57,118 nucleotides of DNA from Clostridia bacterium (GCA_017412045.1 JAFQOX010000122.1:1-57118); one strand, 5' to 3'. Numbered from the stretch's first letter, positions 23,366 through 31,579 are shown. Notes: generated by a model from the sequence alone, not told the origin. A program made the numbers and translations.

Positions 23366-24383
23366 ATGTTCTCTTAACTCGATCAATTCCGTTTTTGCCG
23401 AAATCGCAAAGGCGGCGACCCTCTACCTTCCCGTAGACGGTAAGGACGGCAGCGCCGTTTATACCAAATGGGAGGAAGGCAAGGTATGGAGCAACGCGCT
23501 CAATACCGTCAGAAGCCCCAAGGACTTCTTCTTCCCCCAGACGGAAAACCTGATGGCGTTCAAAACCGCAGGCAAAAATATTGAAATCATTGACACCAGA
23601 AGCGAGTCCGAGGATTTCGTGATTTTCGGCGTACGCGCTTGTGACGTCAAGAGCTTTGAAATTCTCGACAGAGTCTTTCTCAGCGAGCCCGTAGATACCT
23701 TCTACGCGGCAAGAAGAGCGCACGGCGTGATCGTATCCGTCGCTTGCACCAAGCCCTCCGAGACCTGCTTCTGCGGTACCTTCGGCATCAACCCCGCCGA
23801 GCCCGCAGGCGACATCTCCGCATGGAAGACCGAAACGGAAGTATTCTTCCGCGCCAATACCGAAAAGGGCGTTGCTCTCCTCTCCAAGATCGAAGGTCTG
23901 ACCGAGGAATGCACCGACGAAGCCGTAGATGCGCAGAAGGAAAAGATCTCCGCGATCATGAAGAAGCTTCCCCTGAAGGACGTTACCACCGATGCGTTCG
24001 GCGGCGGCAAGACCATGGATTACTTCAACTCTCCCGCATGGGATGAGCTTTCTCAGTCCTGCCTCGGATGCGGCACCTGCACCTTCGTATGCCCCACCTG
24101 CCAGTGCTACGATATCAAGGACTTCAACACCGGCAAGGGCGTCATCCGTTACAGATGCTGGGACTCCTGCATGTATTCCGAATTCACCAGAATGGCGCAC
24201 GGCAACAACCGTCTGTCCCAGAAGGAACGCTTCCGTCAGCGCTTCATGCATAAGCTCGTTTATTATCCCGAAAACAACGACGGTCTCTTCAGCTGCGTAG
24301 GCTGCGGACGCTGTCTTGCAAAATGTCCGATATCCATGAATATCGTCAAAGTTATGAAAAAGATCGGAGGGGAAAACAAATGA
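23358..24383 (+). CDS. flxB: FlxB-like (AsrA-like) 4Fe-4S dicluster protein
   Basis: A 341-residue protein similar to anaerobic sulfite reductase subunit A: N-terminal domain with FFFPQTE and FGVRACDVKSFEILD, then CLGCGTCTFVCPTCQCYD and CVGCGRCLAKCP. It should wire the NADH-oxidising FlxA to the Hdr core. The ATG at 23358 has AGGAGG eight bases before it and overlaps the previous gene by 8 bases; its own stop shares ATGA with the next start. Confidence 0.85.
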   Translation: MRKCSLNSINSVFAEIAKAATLYLPVDGKDGSAVYTKWEEGKVWSNALNTVRSPKDFFFPQTENLMAFKTAGKNIEIIDTRSESEDFVIFGVRACDVKSFEILDRVFLSEPVDTFYAARRAHGVIVSVACTKPSETCFCGTFGINPAEPAGDISAWKTETEVFFRANTEKGVALLSKIEGLTEECTDEAVDAQKEKISAIMKKLPLKDVTTDAFGGGKTMDYFNSPAWDELSQSCLGCGTCTFVCPTCQCYDIKDFNTGKGVIRYRCWDSCMYSEFTRMAHGNNRLSQKERFRQRFMHKLVYYPENNDGLFSCVGCGRCLAKCPISMNIVKVMKKIGGENK

Positions 24384-25210
24384 ATAACGTAGAAACCTTG
24401 ATTCCCGCCGTTGGTGTCATCACCGACGTTCGTATCGACACGCCCGATATCAAAACCTTCCGCGTTGTCACGACCGACGGCAAGAAAGCCTTTGACCACC
24501 GCCCCGGTCAGTGCGCAATGCTCTCCATTCCCGGTGTCGGCGAAGCGATGTTCTCCATCACTTCCTCCCCCACCAACACGGAATACATGGAATTTTCCAT
24601 CAAAAAATGCGGTTGTGTGACCGAATGGCTTCACCAGGCTGAGGTCGGTCAGCAGATCACCATCCGCGGACCTTACGGCAATCCCTTCCCCGTAGATGAC
24701 GTCTTCGTAGGAAAGAATCTGCTCTTCATCGCGGGCGGCGTAGGTCTTGCGCCTCTCCGTTCCGTCATCAACTACTGCCGCCACTACCGTGACCGTTACG
24801 GCGATATTGATATCGTTTACGGCTCCAGAAGTAAGGCAGACCTTCTCGATTACAAGGAAATCATCGACGAATGGGCAACCGATGCCGGTGTCAACGTACA
24901 TTTGACCATCGACAACGCACAGCCCGATTGGGACGGTCACGTCGGCTTCGTTCCCAACTACGTCAAGGAGCTTGGATTTGATACCAATAAGACCGCGATC
25001 CTCTGCGGTCCTCCCATCATGATCAAGTTCACGCTGGAAGGCTTGATTTCTCTCGGTTTCGATAAAACACAGGTTTATACCACGCTGGAACTCAGAATGA
25101 AGTGCGGCGTCGGCAAATGCGGCAGATGTAACGTCGGCGCAAAATACGTTTGCAAAGACGGTCCCGTATTCCGCTGCGATGAACTCGAAGAGCTCCCGAA
25201 TGAGTATTAA
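24380..25210 (+). CDS. flxA: FlxA-like FAD/NAD(P)H-binding reductase subunit
   Basis: A 276-residue protein of the ferredoxin-NADP reductase superfamily, close to AsrB/PyrK-type subunits. It has the FAD region RPGQCAMLSI...MFSITSSP, the nucleotide motif GGVGLAPLRSVI, a cysteine in LCGPPIM, and a C-terminal [2Fe-2S] site (CGVGKCGRCNVG...C). It should oxidise NAD(P)H and feed FlxB/FlxC. Start by ATGA overlap behind GGAGGGG. Together with FlxBCD it is the only pyridine-nucleotide entry point in the operon. Confidence 0.88.
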   Translation: MNNVETLIPAVGVITDVRIDTPDIKTFRVVTTDGKKAFDHRPGQCAMLSIPGVGEAMFSITSSPTNTEYMEFSIKKCGCVTEWLHQAEVGQQITIRGPYGNPFPVDDVFVGKNLLFIAGGVGLAPLRSVINYCRHYRDRYGDIDIVYGSRSKADLLDYKEIIDEWATDAGVNVHLTIDNAQPDWDGHVGFVPNYVKELGFDTNKTAILCGPPIMIKFTLEGLISLGFDKTQVYTTLELRMKCGVGKCGRCNVGAKYVCKDGPVFRCDELEELPNEY

Positions 25211-25222
25211 AGGAGATGTCGT

Positions 25223-25897
25223 ATGGAAAAATTAGTAAATATCTTTCTTTTCGGCAAAAAATATCAGGTGCCGGAAAACCTGACGATCATGACGGCGATG
25301 GAATACGCCGGCTATCAGCTCGTCAGAGGCTGCGGATGCCGTAACGGCTTCTGCGGCGCTTGCGCAACCATTTACCGTATCAAGGGCGACAAGGAGCTCA
25401 AGGCTTGCCTCGCTTGCCAGACGAAGGTTGAGGATAATATGTATATCGCAACCCTTCCCTTCTTCCCCCTTGTAAAAGAAGTTTACGACATCAACAAGAT
25501 TCCCGTAAACGAAACGGTCATGATGCAGCTTTATCCCGAAATCTACGCTTGTATCGGCTGTAACGCCTGCACGAAGGCTTGCACGCAGGGCCTCAACGTC
25601 ATGCAGTATATCGCTTACGCACAGCGCGGCGATTTCGAAAAATGCGCAGAAGAATCCTTTGACTGCGTCATGTGCGGCGTTTGCTCTTCCAGATGCCCCG
25701 CAGGCATTTCTCACCCGCAGGTTGCTATGCTCGCGAGAAGAATCAACGGCAAGTACCTCGCTCCCGGATGCGGCCATCTCGAAGACCGTGTCAAGGAAAT
25801 CAGAAACGGCGATTTCAACGATCTGATCGAAGCGCTCATGCAGAAGCCCATCGAAGAGATGAAAGAACTCTACAACAATCGTGAGATCGAAAAGTAA
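25223..25897 (+). CDS. frdB: Fumarate reductase iron-sulfur subunit, soluble (TfrB-like)
   Basis: A 224-residue protein. The N-terminal domain binds a plant-type [2Fe-2S] cluster (C39, C44, C47, C62/65 in GCRNGFCGAC...CLAC). The C-terminal domain has two complete four-cysteine motifs: C110/113/116/120 and C148/151/154/158. Quinone-linked FrdB and SdhB have a [3Fe-4S] site near the quinone; here that motif is replaced by a full cubane motif, as in thiol:fumarate reductase and HdrC. No membrane anchor gene follows. It starts 12 bases after flxA and is 12 bases before the flavoprotein gene. Confidence 0.87.
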   Translation: MEKLVNIFLFGKKYQVPENLTIMTAMEYAGYQLVRGCGCRNGFCGACATIYRIKGDKELKACLACQTKVEDNMYIATLPFFPLVKEVYDINKIPVNETVMMQLYPEIYACIGCNACTKACTQGLNVMQYIAYAQRGDFEKCAEESFDCVMCGVCSSRCPAGISHPQVAMLARRINGKYLAPGCGHLEDRVKEIRNGDFNDLIEALMQKPIEEMKELYNNREIEK

Positions 25898-25909
25898 GGA
25901 GGAGCGCAC

Positions 25910-27514
25910 ATGTATTCCGAAAAATTCCAACAATCCATCGCTGCCGTTGAAGCAGCGAGAGAACAAAATATCGCTCTGGAACCCGCCCGTATGACCGCTC
26001 AGCAGAAGGAAGATCTGCTGGCGGCATACCATCCCGACTACAAGCAGGATCAGTTCTCCGTTCTTCAGATCGGTCCGAACAAGGGTGATAAGGTTCCCAC
26101 CGAGCTTGCCGAGATCCTTCAGGCGCACAGCCGCATCACGGCTGACTCCGTGGATCTCACGAAGCCCGACTACGAAACCGACGTTCTGATCATCGGCGGC
26201 GGCGGCGCAGGCGCTTCCGCGGCAATCGAAGCGCACGAAGCGGGCGCTGACGTTATGATCGTCACCAAGCTCCGCATCGGCGATGCCAACACCATGATGG
26301 CAGAAGGCGGTATTCAGGCTGCCGATAAGCCCAACGACTCCCCCGCGATCCACTTCGTCGACGCGTTCGGCGGCGGTCACTTCGCGGCAAAGAGAGAGCT
26401 TCTCTCCAAGCTGGTGTGCGACGCTCCCGAAGCAATCCAGTGGCTCAGCGATCTCGGCGTTGAATTCGACAAGGACGAAAACGGCACCATGATCACCACG
26501 CATGGCGGCGGTACCTCCCGTAAGCGTATGCACGCGGCAAAGGACTACTCCGGCGCGGAAATCATGAGAACCCTCCGCGACGAGGTTCTCAACCGTCAGA
26601 TTCCCGTCATCGACTTCACCTCCGCAATCGAGCTTATTCTCGATGAAAACGGCAAAGCCGCAGGCGCAGTCCTGATGAACATGGAGACCAAAGAGCTCCT
26701 CGTTGCAAAGGCAAAGACCGTCATCATCGCGACCGGCGGCGCGGGACGTATGCACTATCAGGGCTTCCCCACCTCCAACCACTACGGCGCAACCGCAGAC
26801 GGTCTCGTCCTCGGCTACAGAGTCGGCGCGAAGCTCCTCTATGCGGAAACGCTTCAGTATCACCCCACGGGCGTTGCTTACCCCGAACAGATCTTCGGCG
26901 CGCTCGTTACCGAAAAGGTCCGTTCTCTCGGCGCAAAGCTCGTTAACGCAAACGGCGAAGTCTTCATGCACCCGCTGGAGACCCGTGACGTTTCCGCCGC
27001 ATCCATCATCCGTGAATGCACCACCAGAGAAAACGGCGTCGATACCGGCAACGGCAAGGGCGTATGGCTCGACACTCCCATGATCGAAAAGATCGGCGGC
27101 GAGGGAACGATCATGAAGAGAATTCCCGCCATGTGGAGAATGTTCGACAAATACGGCATCGACATCCGCAAGGAACCGATTCTGGTATTCCCCACCCTGC
27201 ACTATCAGAACGGCGGTCTCGACATCACGAAGGATTGTATGACGACCAACGTGGAAAACCTCTTCGTCGCAGGCGAAGCGGTCGGCGGTATCCACGGTAA
27301 AAACCGTCTCATGGGCAACTCTTTGCTTGACATCATCGTATTTGGCAGAAGCGCAGGCATCAACGCTGCTGCCAAAGCAAAAACCGTAACGGTCGGCAAG
27401 CTGACTCTCGATCACATCGAAAAATTCGAAAACGAGATCGCAGGAGCAGGCATCGTTACGGAAACGGTATCTCCCAAACTTTTGCCCGACTATACTCGTA
27501 AGGTAAATCAGTAA
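25910..27514 (+). CDS. frdA: Fumarate reductase flavoprotein subunit (TfrA-like)
   Basis: A 534-residue flavoprotein with FAD motif GGGGAGASAA (96-105) and fumarate-site residues in place: H318 and T320 (QYHPTG), R338 (TEKVRSLGAKL), H431 (TLHYQNGG), and H462/R466 (HGKNRLMGNSLLD). The His that binds FAD covalently in membrane FrdA/SdhA is Asn here (N127 in DANTMMAEGG), so FAD should be non-covalent. In E. coli FrdA, loss of this His largely spares fumarate reduction but abolishes succinate oxidation, so the change fits a reductase. An N-terminal extension of about 90 residues precedes the Rossmann fold. There is no signal peptide, so it is cytoplasmic. Confidence 0.9.
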   Translation: MYSEKFQQSIAAVEAAREQNIALEPARMTAQQKEDLLAAYHPDYKQDQFSVLQIGPNKGDKVPTELAEILQAHSRITADSVDLTKPDYETDVLIIGGGGAGASAAIEAHEAGADVMIVTKLRIGDANTMMAEGGIQAADKPNDSPAIHFVDAFGGGHFAAKRELLSKLVCDAPEAIQWLSDLGVEFDKDENGTMITTHGGGTSRKRMHAAKDYSGAEIMRTLRDEVLNRQIPVIDFTSAIELILDENGKAAGAVLMNMETKELLVAKAKTVIIATGGAGRMHYQGFPTSNHYGATADGLVLGYRVGAKLLYAETLQYHPTGVAYPEQIFGALVTEKVRSLGAKLVNANGEVFMHPLETRDVSAASIIRECTTRENGVDTGNGKGVWLDTPMIEKIGGEGTIMKRIPAMWRMFDKYGIDIRKEPILVFPTLHYQNGGLDITKDCMTTNVENLFVAGEAVGGIHGKNRLMGNSLLDIIVFGRSAGINAAAKAKTVTVGKLTLDHIEKFENEIAGAGIVTETVSPKLLPDYTRKVNQ

Positions 27515-27529
27515 AGGAGCTCCCAAAAA

Positions 27530-28795
27530 ATGAAGTTATTTAACGGCGTTATTTCTATCAGCAATATTTCCACGTTGCTTTTCGTGGTTTTTGCGGTTCT
27601 TCTTTTCGGCTATCTGATCGGAAGAATCACCATCAAAGGTATTTCTCTCGGTGACGCGGGTGTATTTATCATCGCCCTGCTCTTCGGAGCACTGTTCTTC
27701 CACGTGGACGAATGGACCGGCGATCTTCTCTTCGCGGCATCCTCCTCTCACTACGACTTTGAAGCCGGTCTTTCCCTTTTGGAAAGCTTCGGTCTCATCC
27801 TCTTCGTTACTTCCGTAGGTTTCATTGCAGGTCCGAAATTCTTCGGCAACTTCAAGAGAAACTTCAAATCCTACGTTCTTCTCGGTGCCATCGTTATCGT
27901 ATCGGGCGGTCTTGCGGCTGCCGGATGCATTGGTCTCGGTGAAGTGATCGGATACGGTTCCTCCATCAAAACGCAGGATGGCTTCGTTGCGATGATCGTC
28001 GGTCTGCTTTCCGGCTCTCTGACTTCTACACCCGCATTCTCCGCGGCAAAAGCAACGGTTGATGCGCAGTACCAGGGACTCGTTTCCGTCGGTCACGGTA
28101 TCGCTTACATCTTCGGCGTTATCGGCGTCGTTCTCTTCGTACAGCTGATCCCCAAGCTGACGAAGGCAAATATGGAAGTAGAAAGAGCAAAGCTCGTCGT
28201 CAAGGCAGAGGAAGAAAAGAAATCCTTCGTTGGCAAGCTGTTTGAAATCGACCATATGGGTATCGCGGCATTCTCCCTCGCGGCGATCCTCGGTACGTTC
28301 ATCGGTCAGATCAAGATCCCGCTCTCCTCTCAGGGACTCAGCGGCACTTGCTTCAGCCTGACAACCACGGGCGGCTGTCTGCTCGTCAGCCTGGTTCTTG
28401 GTCACTTTGGCCGCTTCGGCAAAGTCAGCATCATGCCTGCTCAGGGCACGCTGAAGCTCTTCAGAGAACTCGGTCTCGTGCTCTTCCTCGTTGGCGCAGG
28501 TATCCCCGGCGGCGCGGAATTCGTAAAGAATTTTGACCCGATGTACTTCGTTTACGGTATCATCATGACCATCGTTCCCATGGTCATTGGTTTCCTCTTC
28601 GCAAAATACGTTCTGAAGCTCAGCCTTCTGAACAACCTCGGCTCCCTCACGGGCGGTATGACCAGCACTCCCGCGCTCGGAACCCTGATCTCCACCGCAG
28701 GAACGGAAGACGTTGCAGCAGCTTACGCCGCAACCTACCCGATCGCGCTGATCGCAGTCGTTCTGGTTTCCCAGTTCCTCATTATTCTGTTCTGA
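27530..28795 (+). CDS. AspT/YidE/SucE-family transporter (probable succinate exporter)
   Basis: A 421-residue polytopic membrane protein with about ten hydrophobic segments and the family's internal duplication: SGSLTSTPAFSAAK near residue 165 and TGGMTSTPALGTLIS near 383, the latter followed by AAAYAATYPIALI. This is the aspartate:alanine exchanger family, which includes the succinate exporter SucE of corynebacteria. The central RCK/TrkA-C domains of AspT are absent; a short charged linker (VVKAEEEKK) is in their place. As the last gene of the operon, 15 bases after the fumarate reductase, it most likely exports succinate or exchanges C4-dicarboxylates. Confidence 0.82.
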   Translation: MKLFNGVISISNISTLLFVVFAVLLFGYLIGRITIKGISLGDAGVFIIALLFGALFFHVDEWTGDLLFAASSSHYDFEAGLSLLESFGLILFVTSVGFIAGPKFFGNFKRNFKSYVLLGAIVIVSGGLAAAGCIGLGEVIGYGSSIKTQDGFVAMIVGLLSGSLTSTPAFSAAKATVDAQYQGLVSVGHGIAYIFGVIGVVLFVQLIPKLTKANMEVERAKLVVKAEEEKKSFVGKLFEIDHMGIAAFSLAAILGTFIGQIKIPLSSQGLSGTCFSLTTTGGCLLVSLVLGHFGRFGKVSIMPAQGTLKLFRELGLVLFLVGAGIPGGAEFVKNFDPMYFVYGIIMTIVPMVIGFLFAKYVLKLSLLNNLGSLTGGMTSTPALGTLISTAGTEDVAAAYAATYPIALIAVVLVSQFLIILF

Positions 28796-28810
28796 TAAAT
28801 ATTTGAACGT

Positions 28811-28843
28811 AAAAAATCGCCTTCGCAATGAAGGCGATTTTTT
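28811..28843 (+). terminator. Terminator of the redox operon
   Basis: AAAAAATCGCCTT (28811-28823) and AAGGCGATTTTTT (28831-28843) form a perfect 13-bp stem with a 7-base loop and a T-run. Confidence 0.9.
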
Positions 28844-28845
28844 AT

Positions 28846-28950
28846 TACATAGGAAATTGCTCAAAATCAGCCTCGCCGTTTGCATTGTTTGAATACGAGA
28901 AAAACTGCGGTAGGAGAGCAACTGTCAGCGGCGACACGCCGCTTTTTATT
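28846..28950 (+). repeat. Dispersed element (copy D, best preserved)
   Basis: ACATAGGAAATTGCTCAAAA, CCTCGCCGTTTGCATTGTTTG, AACTGCGGTAGGAGAGCAAC, then the hairpin AGCGGCG/CGCCGCT (28927-28943) and TTTTTATT. It starts directly after the operon terminator. Confidence 0.72.
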
Positions 28951-28979
28951 TCACAAAACAGTGATTCCGATCATATAAT
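28950..28979 (+). promoter_or_regulatory. Putative promoter for the amidase
   Basis: TTCACA (28950-28955), 18-base spacer, TATAAT (28974-28979), 32 bases before the ATG at 29012. Confidence 0.5.
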
Positions 28980-29011
28980 AAGAAAAAATCTATGATTTAC
29001 GGAGAATCACT

Positions 29012-29578
29012 ATGGCTATCAAAATTTTTATCGACCAGGGACACAATCCCACCAATCCCAACGCCGGCGCGGAGGGCAACGGCTACCGCGAGCAGGACCT
29101 CGTTTATCCCATCGGACGGGCGCTGGCGGATCTTCTGAACGCCAACCCGAACTTCGAGGCGCGCACCTCGCGCAACAGTCCCGACGAGGTGCTCGGCACC
29201 AGCAACGCCTCCAGCCTTGCCGCCCGCGTGAATGCGGCAAATGCGTTCGGCGCGGATGCCTTCATCAGCCTCCACGCAAACGCCTCCAACATCCTCACCG
29301 CATCGGGAAGCGAAGCCTTCGTTTACAGCACTGCCTCCGCCGCGTATCCGCTTGCCGAGGATATTCTGATCGGGCTTTCCGAAGCCACGGGGCTTGCAAA
29401 CAGAGGCGTTTTTGCTCGCCCCACGCTCTACGTTCTTCGAAGAACGCAAATGCCCGCGCTTCTTCTTGAAATCGGCTTCATTACCAACAGCGGCGATGCA
29501 CGGCTGATGGCGGAAAACCCGAATCTGATAGCGCGGGGCATATATAACGGTATTTTAAGATATTACGGCTTGAATTAA
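29012..29578 (+). CDS. N-acetylmuramoyl-L-alanine amidase (Amidase_3)
   Basis: A 188-residue zinc amidase that cuts the lactyl-peptide bond of peptidoglycan. Zinc and catalytic residues fit the family: H11 in IDQGHN, the Glu of YREQDL, His in ISLHAN and the catalytic Glu in LLLEIGFITN. It has no signal peptide and no cell-wall binding repeats, like CwlC/spore-type or lytic-cassette amidases that act after mother-cell or cell lysis. GGAG precedes the ATG. Its stop overlaps the stop of the convergent PAP2 gene by four bases. Confidence 0.88.
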   Translation: MAIKIFIDQGHNPTNPNAGAEGNGYREQDLVYPIGRALADLLNANPNFEARTSRNSPDEVLGTSNASSLAARVNAANAFGADAFISLHANASNILTASGSEAFVYSTASAAYPLAEDILIGLSEATGLANRGVFARPTLYVLRRTQMPALLLEIGFITNSGDARLMAENPNLIARGIYNGILRYYGLN

Positions 29579-30513
29579 AGCGCGGCATCCGTACGCAGAC
29601 CAAGCTCTCTTTTCAGCCACCCGGCAAGTGCTCTTAATCTGACAAGCGTTTCCTCGTGATGATCCAGACTTTTCTTGGCGGCTTCCGTAATTCCGAAGGC
29701 GATCAGAAAGCCGAACAGAATATCGGACAGGAAATGCGCGCCCGCCGCCAATCTGGAAAACGCCATCAGAGCCACGAAAACGGCGCATACCGCCGTCAAA
29801 GGAACGCTGTATTGCAAACCTTTTCCGGAAAGCCATTTCGGAAGCATCAAAAGCAGCGTCGCGTGCGCGGTATGACCGGACGGGAACGAATGCGAGCCCG
29901 AGAAAAAGTTCGGAAGATACCACGGCGTAAACTTCGCCAGAGAATTCATATCCACCAGCTCTCGCAGACGCACGCGCCCCCACAGGGTTTTAATGACGCA
30001 CACCGTCATCATCACGCAAAACGACGCCGCCAGCGTATACGCCGCGGGCAGAAAAAGATTCTTTCTGATATGCTCGGGAATTTTTCCGATCAGCAGATAG
30101 AGGATCGCCGCAATGGCAAACGCGATGCCCGCGATCATTGCCGCGGAAACCGCGCCGGAAAGGTTATAGCGCATATACTCCATCGTTTTCGAGGTGGCGT
30201 ACGCCATCAGAGCCGTGGCAGGAACGAAGGAAGCCCATTTTGCGGTATTTTCTTTGTCCGCATACTGCGTGGCGCTCTCCTGCCCCACGATCAGTACAGA
30301 GGTTGCCGCCAGGAGGGAAGGCGCCCATTCGCCGATAATTTCCAGCAAAGCCGCAAATCTGGGAACGGATAGCGTAAAAACGTTTTCCGCCTCGGAAAGC
30401 CCCGCGAGCGCGGCAGATATGGCGAGATCAAAGCGGGAAGCAAGTGTGATCCCCGTCGCCAGCACAGCGGAAGCGCCGAGCTTTACGCTTTTGGTTTTTG
30501 CAGACTGTTTCAA
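29575..30513 (-). CDS. PAP2-family membrane phosphatase
   Basis: A 312-residue polytopic protein with the three phosphatase motifs: KTLWGRVRLRE, SFPSGHTAHA and SRLAAGAHFLSDILFG. Such enzymes dephosphorylate lipids such as undecaprenyl-pyrophosphate or phosphatidate at the membrane. It has an N-terminal half of four hydrophobic segments before the catalytic region and a basic cytoplasmic tail. The only fitting start is a TTG at 30513; a GGAAAGGACGG lies 10-15 bases upstream. Confidence 0.87.
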   Translation of the reverse strand: MKQSAKTKSVKLGASAVLATGITLASRFDLAISAALAGLSEAENVFTLSVPRFAALLEIIGEWAPSLLAATSVLIVGQESATQYADKENTAKWASFVPATALMAYATSKTMEYMRYNLSGAVSAAMIAGIAFAIAAILYLLIGKIPEHIRKNLFLPAAYTLAASFCVMMTVCVIKTLWGRVRLRELVDMNSLAKFTPWYLPNFFSGSHSFPSGHTAHATLLLMLPKWLSGKGLQYSVPLTAVCAVFVALMAFSRLAAGAHFLSDILFGFLIAFGITEAAKKSLDHHEETLVRLRALAGWLKRELGLRTDAAL

Positions 30514-30544
30514 TATTTTTACGCCGTCCTTTCCGGAACAAAGA

Positions 30545-30568
30545 GGGGACGGCTTTTCGGTCGTCCCC
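30545..30568 (-). terminator. Terminator-like hairpin after glucokinase
   Basis: GGGGACG (30545-30551) pairs with CGTCCCC (30562-30568). On the minus strand it is followed by TCTTTGTTCC, a modest T-run. It would end the ROK kinase transcript before the PAP2 gene. Confidence 0.45.
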
Positions 30569-30616
30569 GGGCTTCATTCCATTTTTTGATTTTCTGTCAA
30601 TCCGGATTTTTAATTT

Positions 30617-31579
30617 TTATTTGGTAGCAAAAGCAGCCGCGCCGATGATACCCGCATCGTTGCCGAGCTTTGCGATACGGAGATCGCTCTTCAGCGTATT
30701 GTCCTTGGAATACGTCTCCTTGGCAACCTTGGCTTTCAGGGGAATGATCAGATTGTCGCCTTCACCGGACACGCCGCCGCCGATGGTGAATACCTCGGGC
30801 TGGAAAATGTTGATCAGGTTCGCAACGCCGCACGCAAGATAGGAGAGATAGGTTTCCACAACCTCTGCGCCTGCCTTGTCGCCCTTCTTCATAGCGGCAA
30901 ACGCCGTCTTTCCGCCAACGCGGTTGATGTCGTTTTCGCACATTTCTCTCATCAGAGAATCGGGAGATACTTCAAATTTTTCCTTGGTCAGCTTCACAAG
31001 AGCGGTTGCGGAGCAATATGCCTCAAGACAACCCTTTCTGCCGCAGGAGCACTGTCTGCCGTCTTTTTCGATGACCATGTGTCCAAGCTCTGCACCACCG
31101 TATGCACAACCCGTCAGAACCGTACCGTCAAGAATCACGCCACCGCCTACGCCGGTGCCGAGCGTGATCATAACGGAGGATTTCGATCCCTTTGCCGCGC
31201 CCGCAACCGCTTCGCCGAGCGCCGCAAGATTGGCATCGTTACCGATTCTGATCTTTTCCTCGGGTATTCCCATTTCCTTGGAGAAGAGCGCCACCAACGG
31301 GAAATCCGTGAATTTGATATTGTTTGCGTATTCCACGATACCGGTATCGGGATTGACCGTACCGGGGGACGCAATGCCCGCGCCCGCTACGTCGGCAATC
31401 GCAACGCCGCATTCCGCAAGAAGCTTTTTGCAAAGCTCCGCCATATCGTGAATGATAGGCTCCGGACCTCTCTGCGCCAGAGTGGGGACAGAGCCCTTCT
31501 TAACGATCTGATAATTTTCGTCCACAATACCGACCGCGATATTGGTTCCGCCGAGATCAACGCCAATGCTGTACTTCAT
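30617..31579 (-). CDS. glcK: ROK-family glucokinase
   Basis: A 320-residue sugar kinase: ATP-binding DLGGTNIAVG at the N terminus, catalytic Asp in IGNDANLAALGE, GTGVGGGVI, the ROK zinc site (GGAELGH, then CSCGRKGCLEAY) and a C-terminal IGGGVS. It phosphorylates glucose, and possibly mannose freed by the mannosidases farther along. The ATG at 31579 follows AAAGGA; an earlier in-frame start at 31603 has no ribosome site. Confidence 0.92.
   Translation of the reverse strand: MKYSIGVDLGGTNIAVGIVDENYQIVKKGSVPTLAQRGPEPIIHDMAELCKKLLAECGVAIADVAGAGIASPGTVNPDTGIVEYANNIKFTDFPLVALFSKEMGIPEEKIRIGNDANLAALGEAVAGAAKGSKSSVMITLGTGVGGGVILDGTVLTGCAYGGAELGHMVIEKDGRQCSCGRKGCLEAYCSATALVKLTKEKFEVSPDSLMREMCENDINRVGGKTAFAAMKKGDKAGAEVVETYLSYLACGVANLINIFQPEVFTIGGGVSGEGDNLIIPLKAKVAKETYSKDNTLKSDLRIAKLGNDAGIIGAAAFATK

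Noticed and set aside
25232..27526. A 764-codon minus-strand open frame over both fumarate reductase genes
   Set aside because: Same cause: antisense shadow of strongly codon-biased genes, no ribosome site, no recognisable protein.
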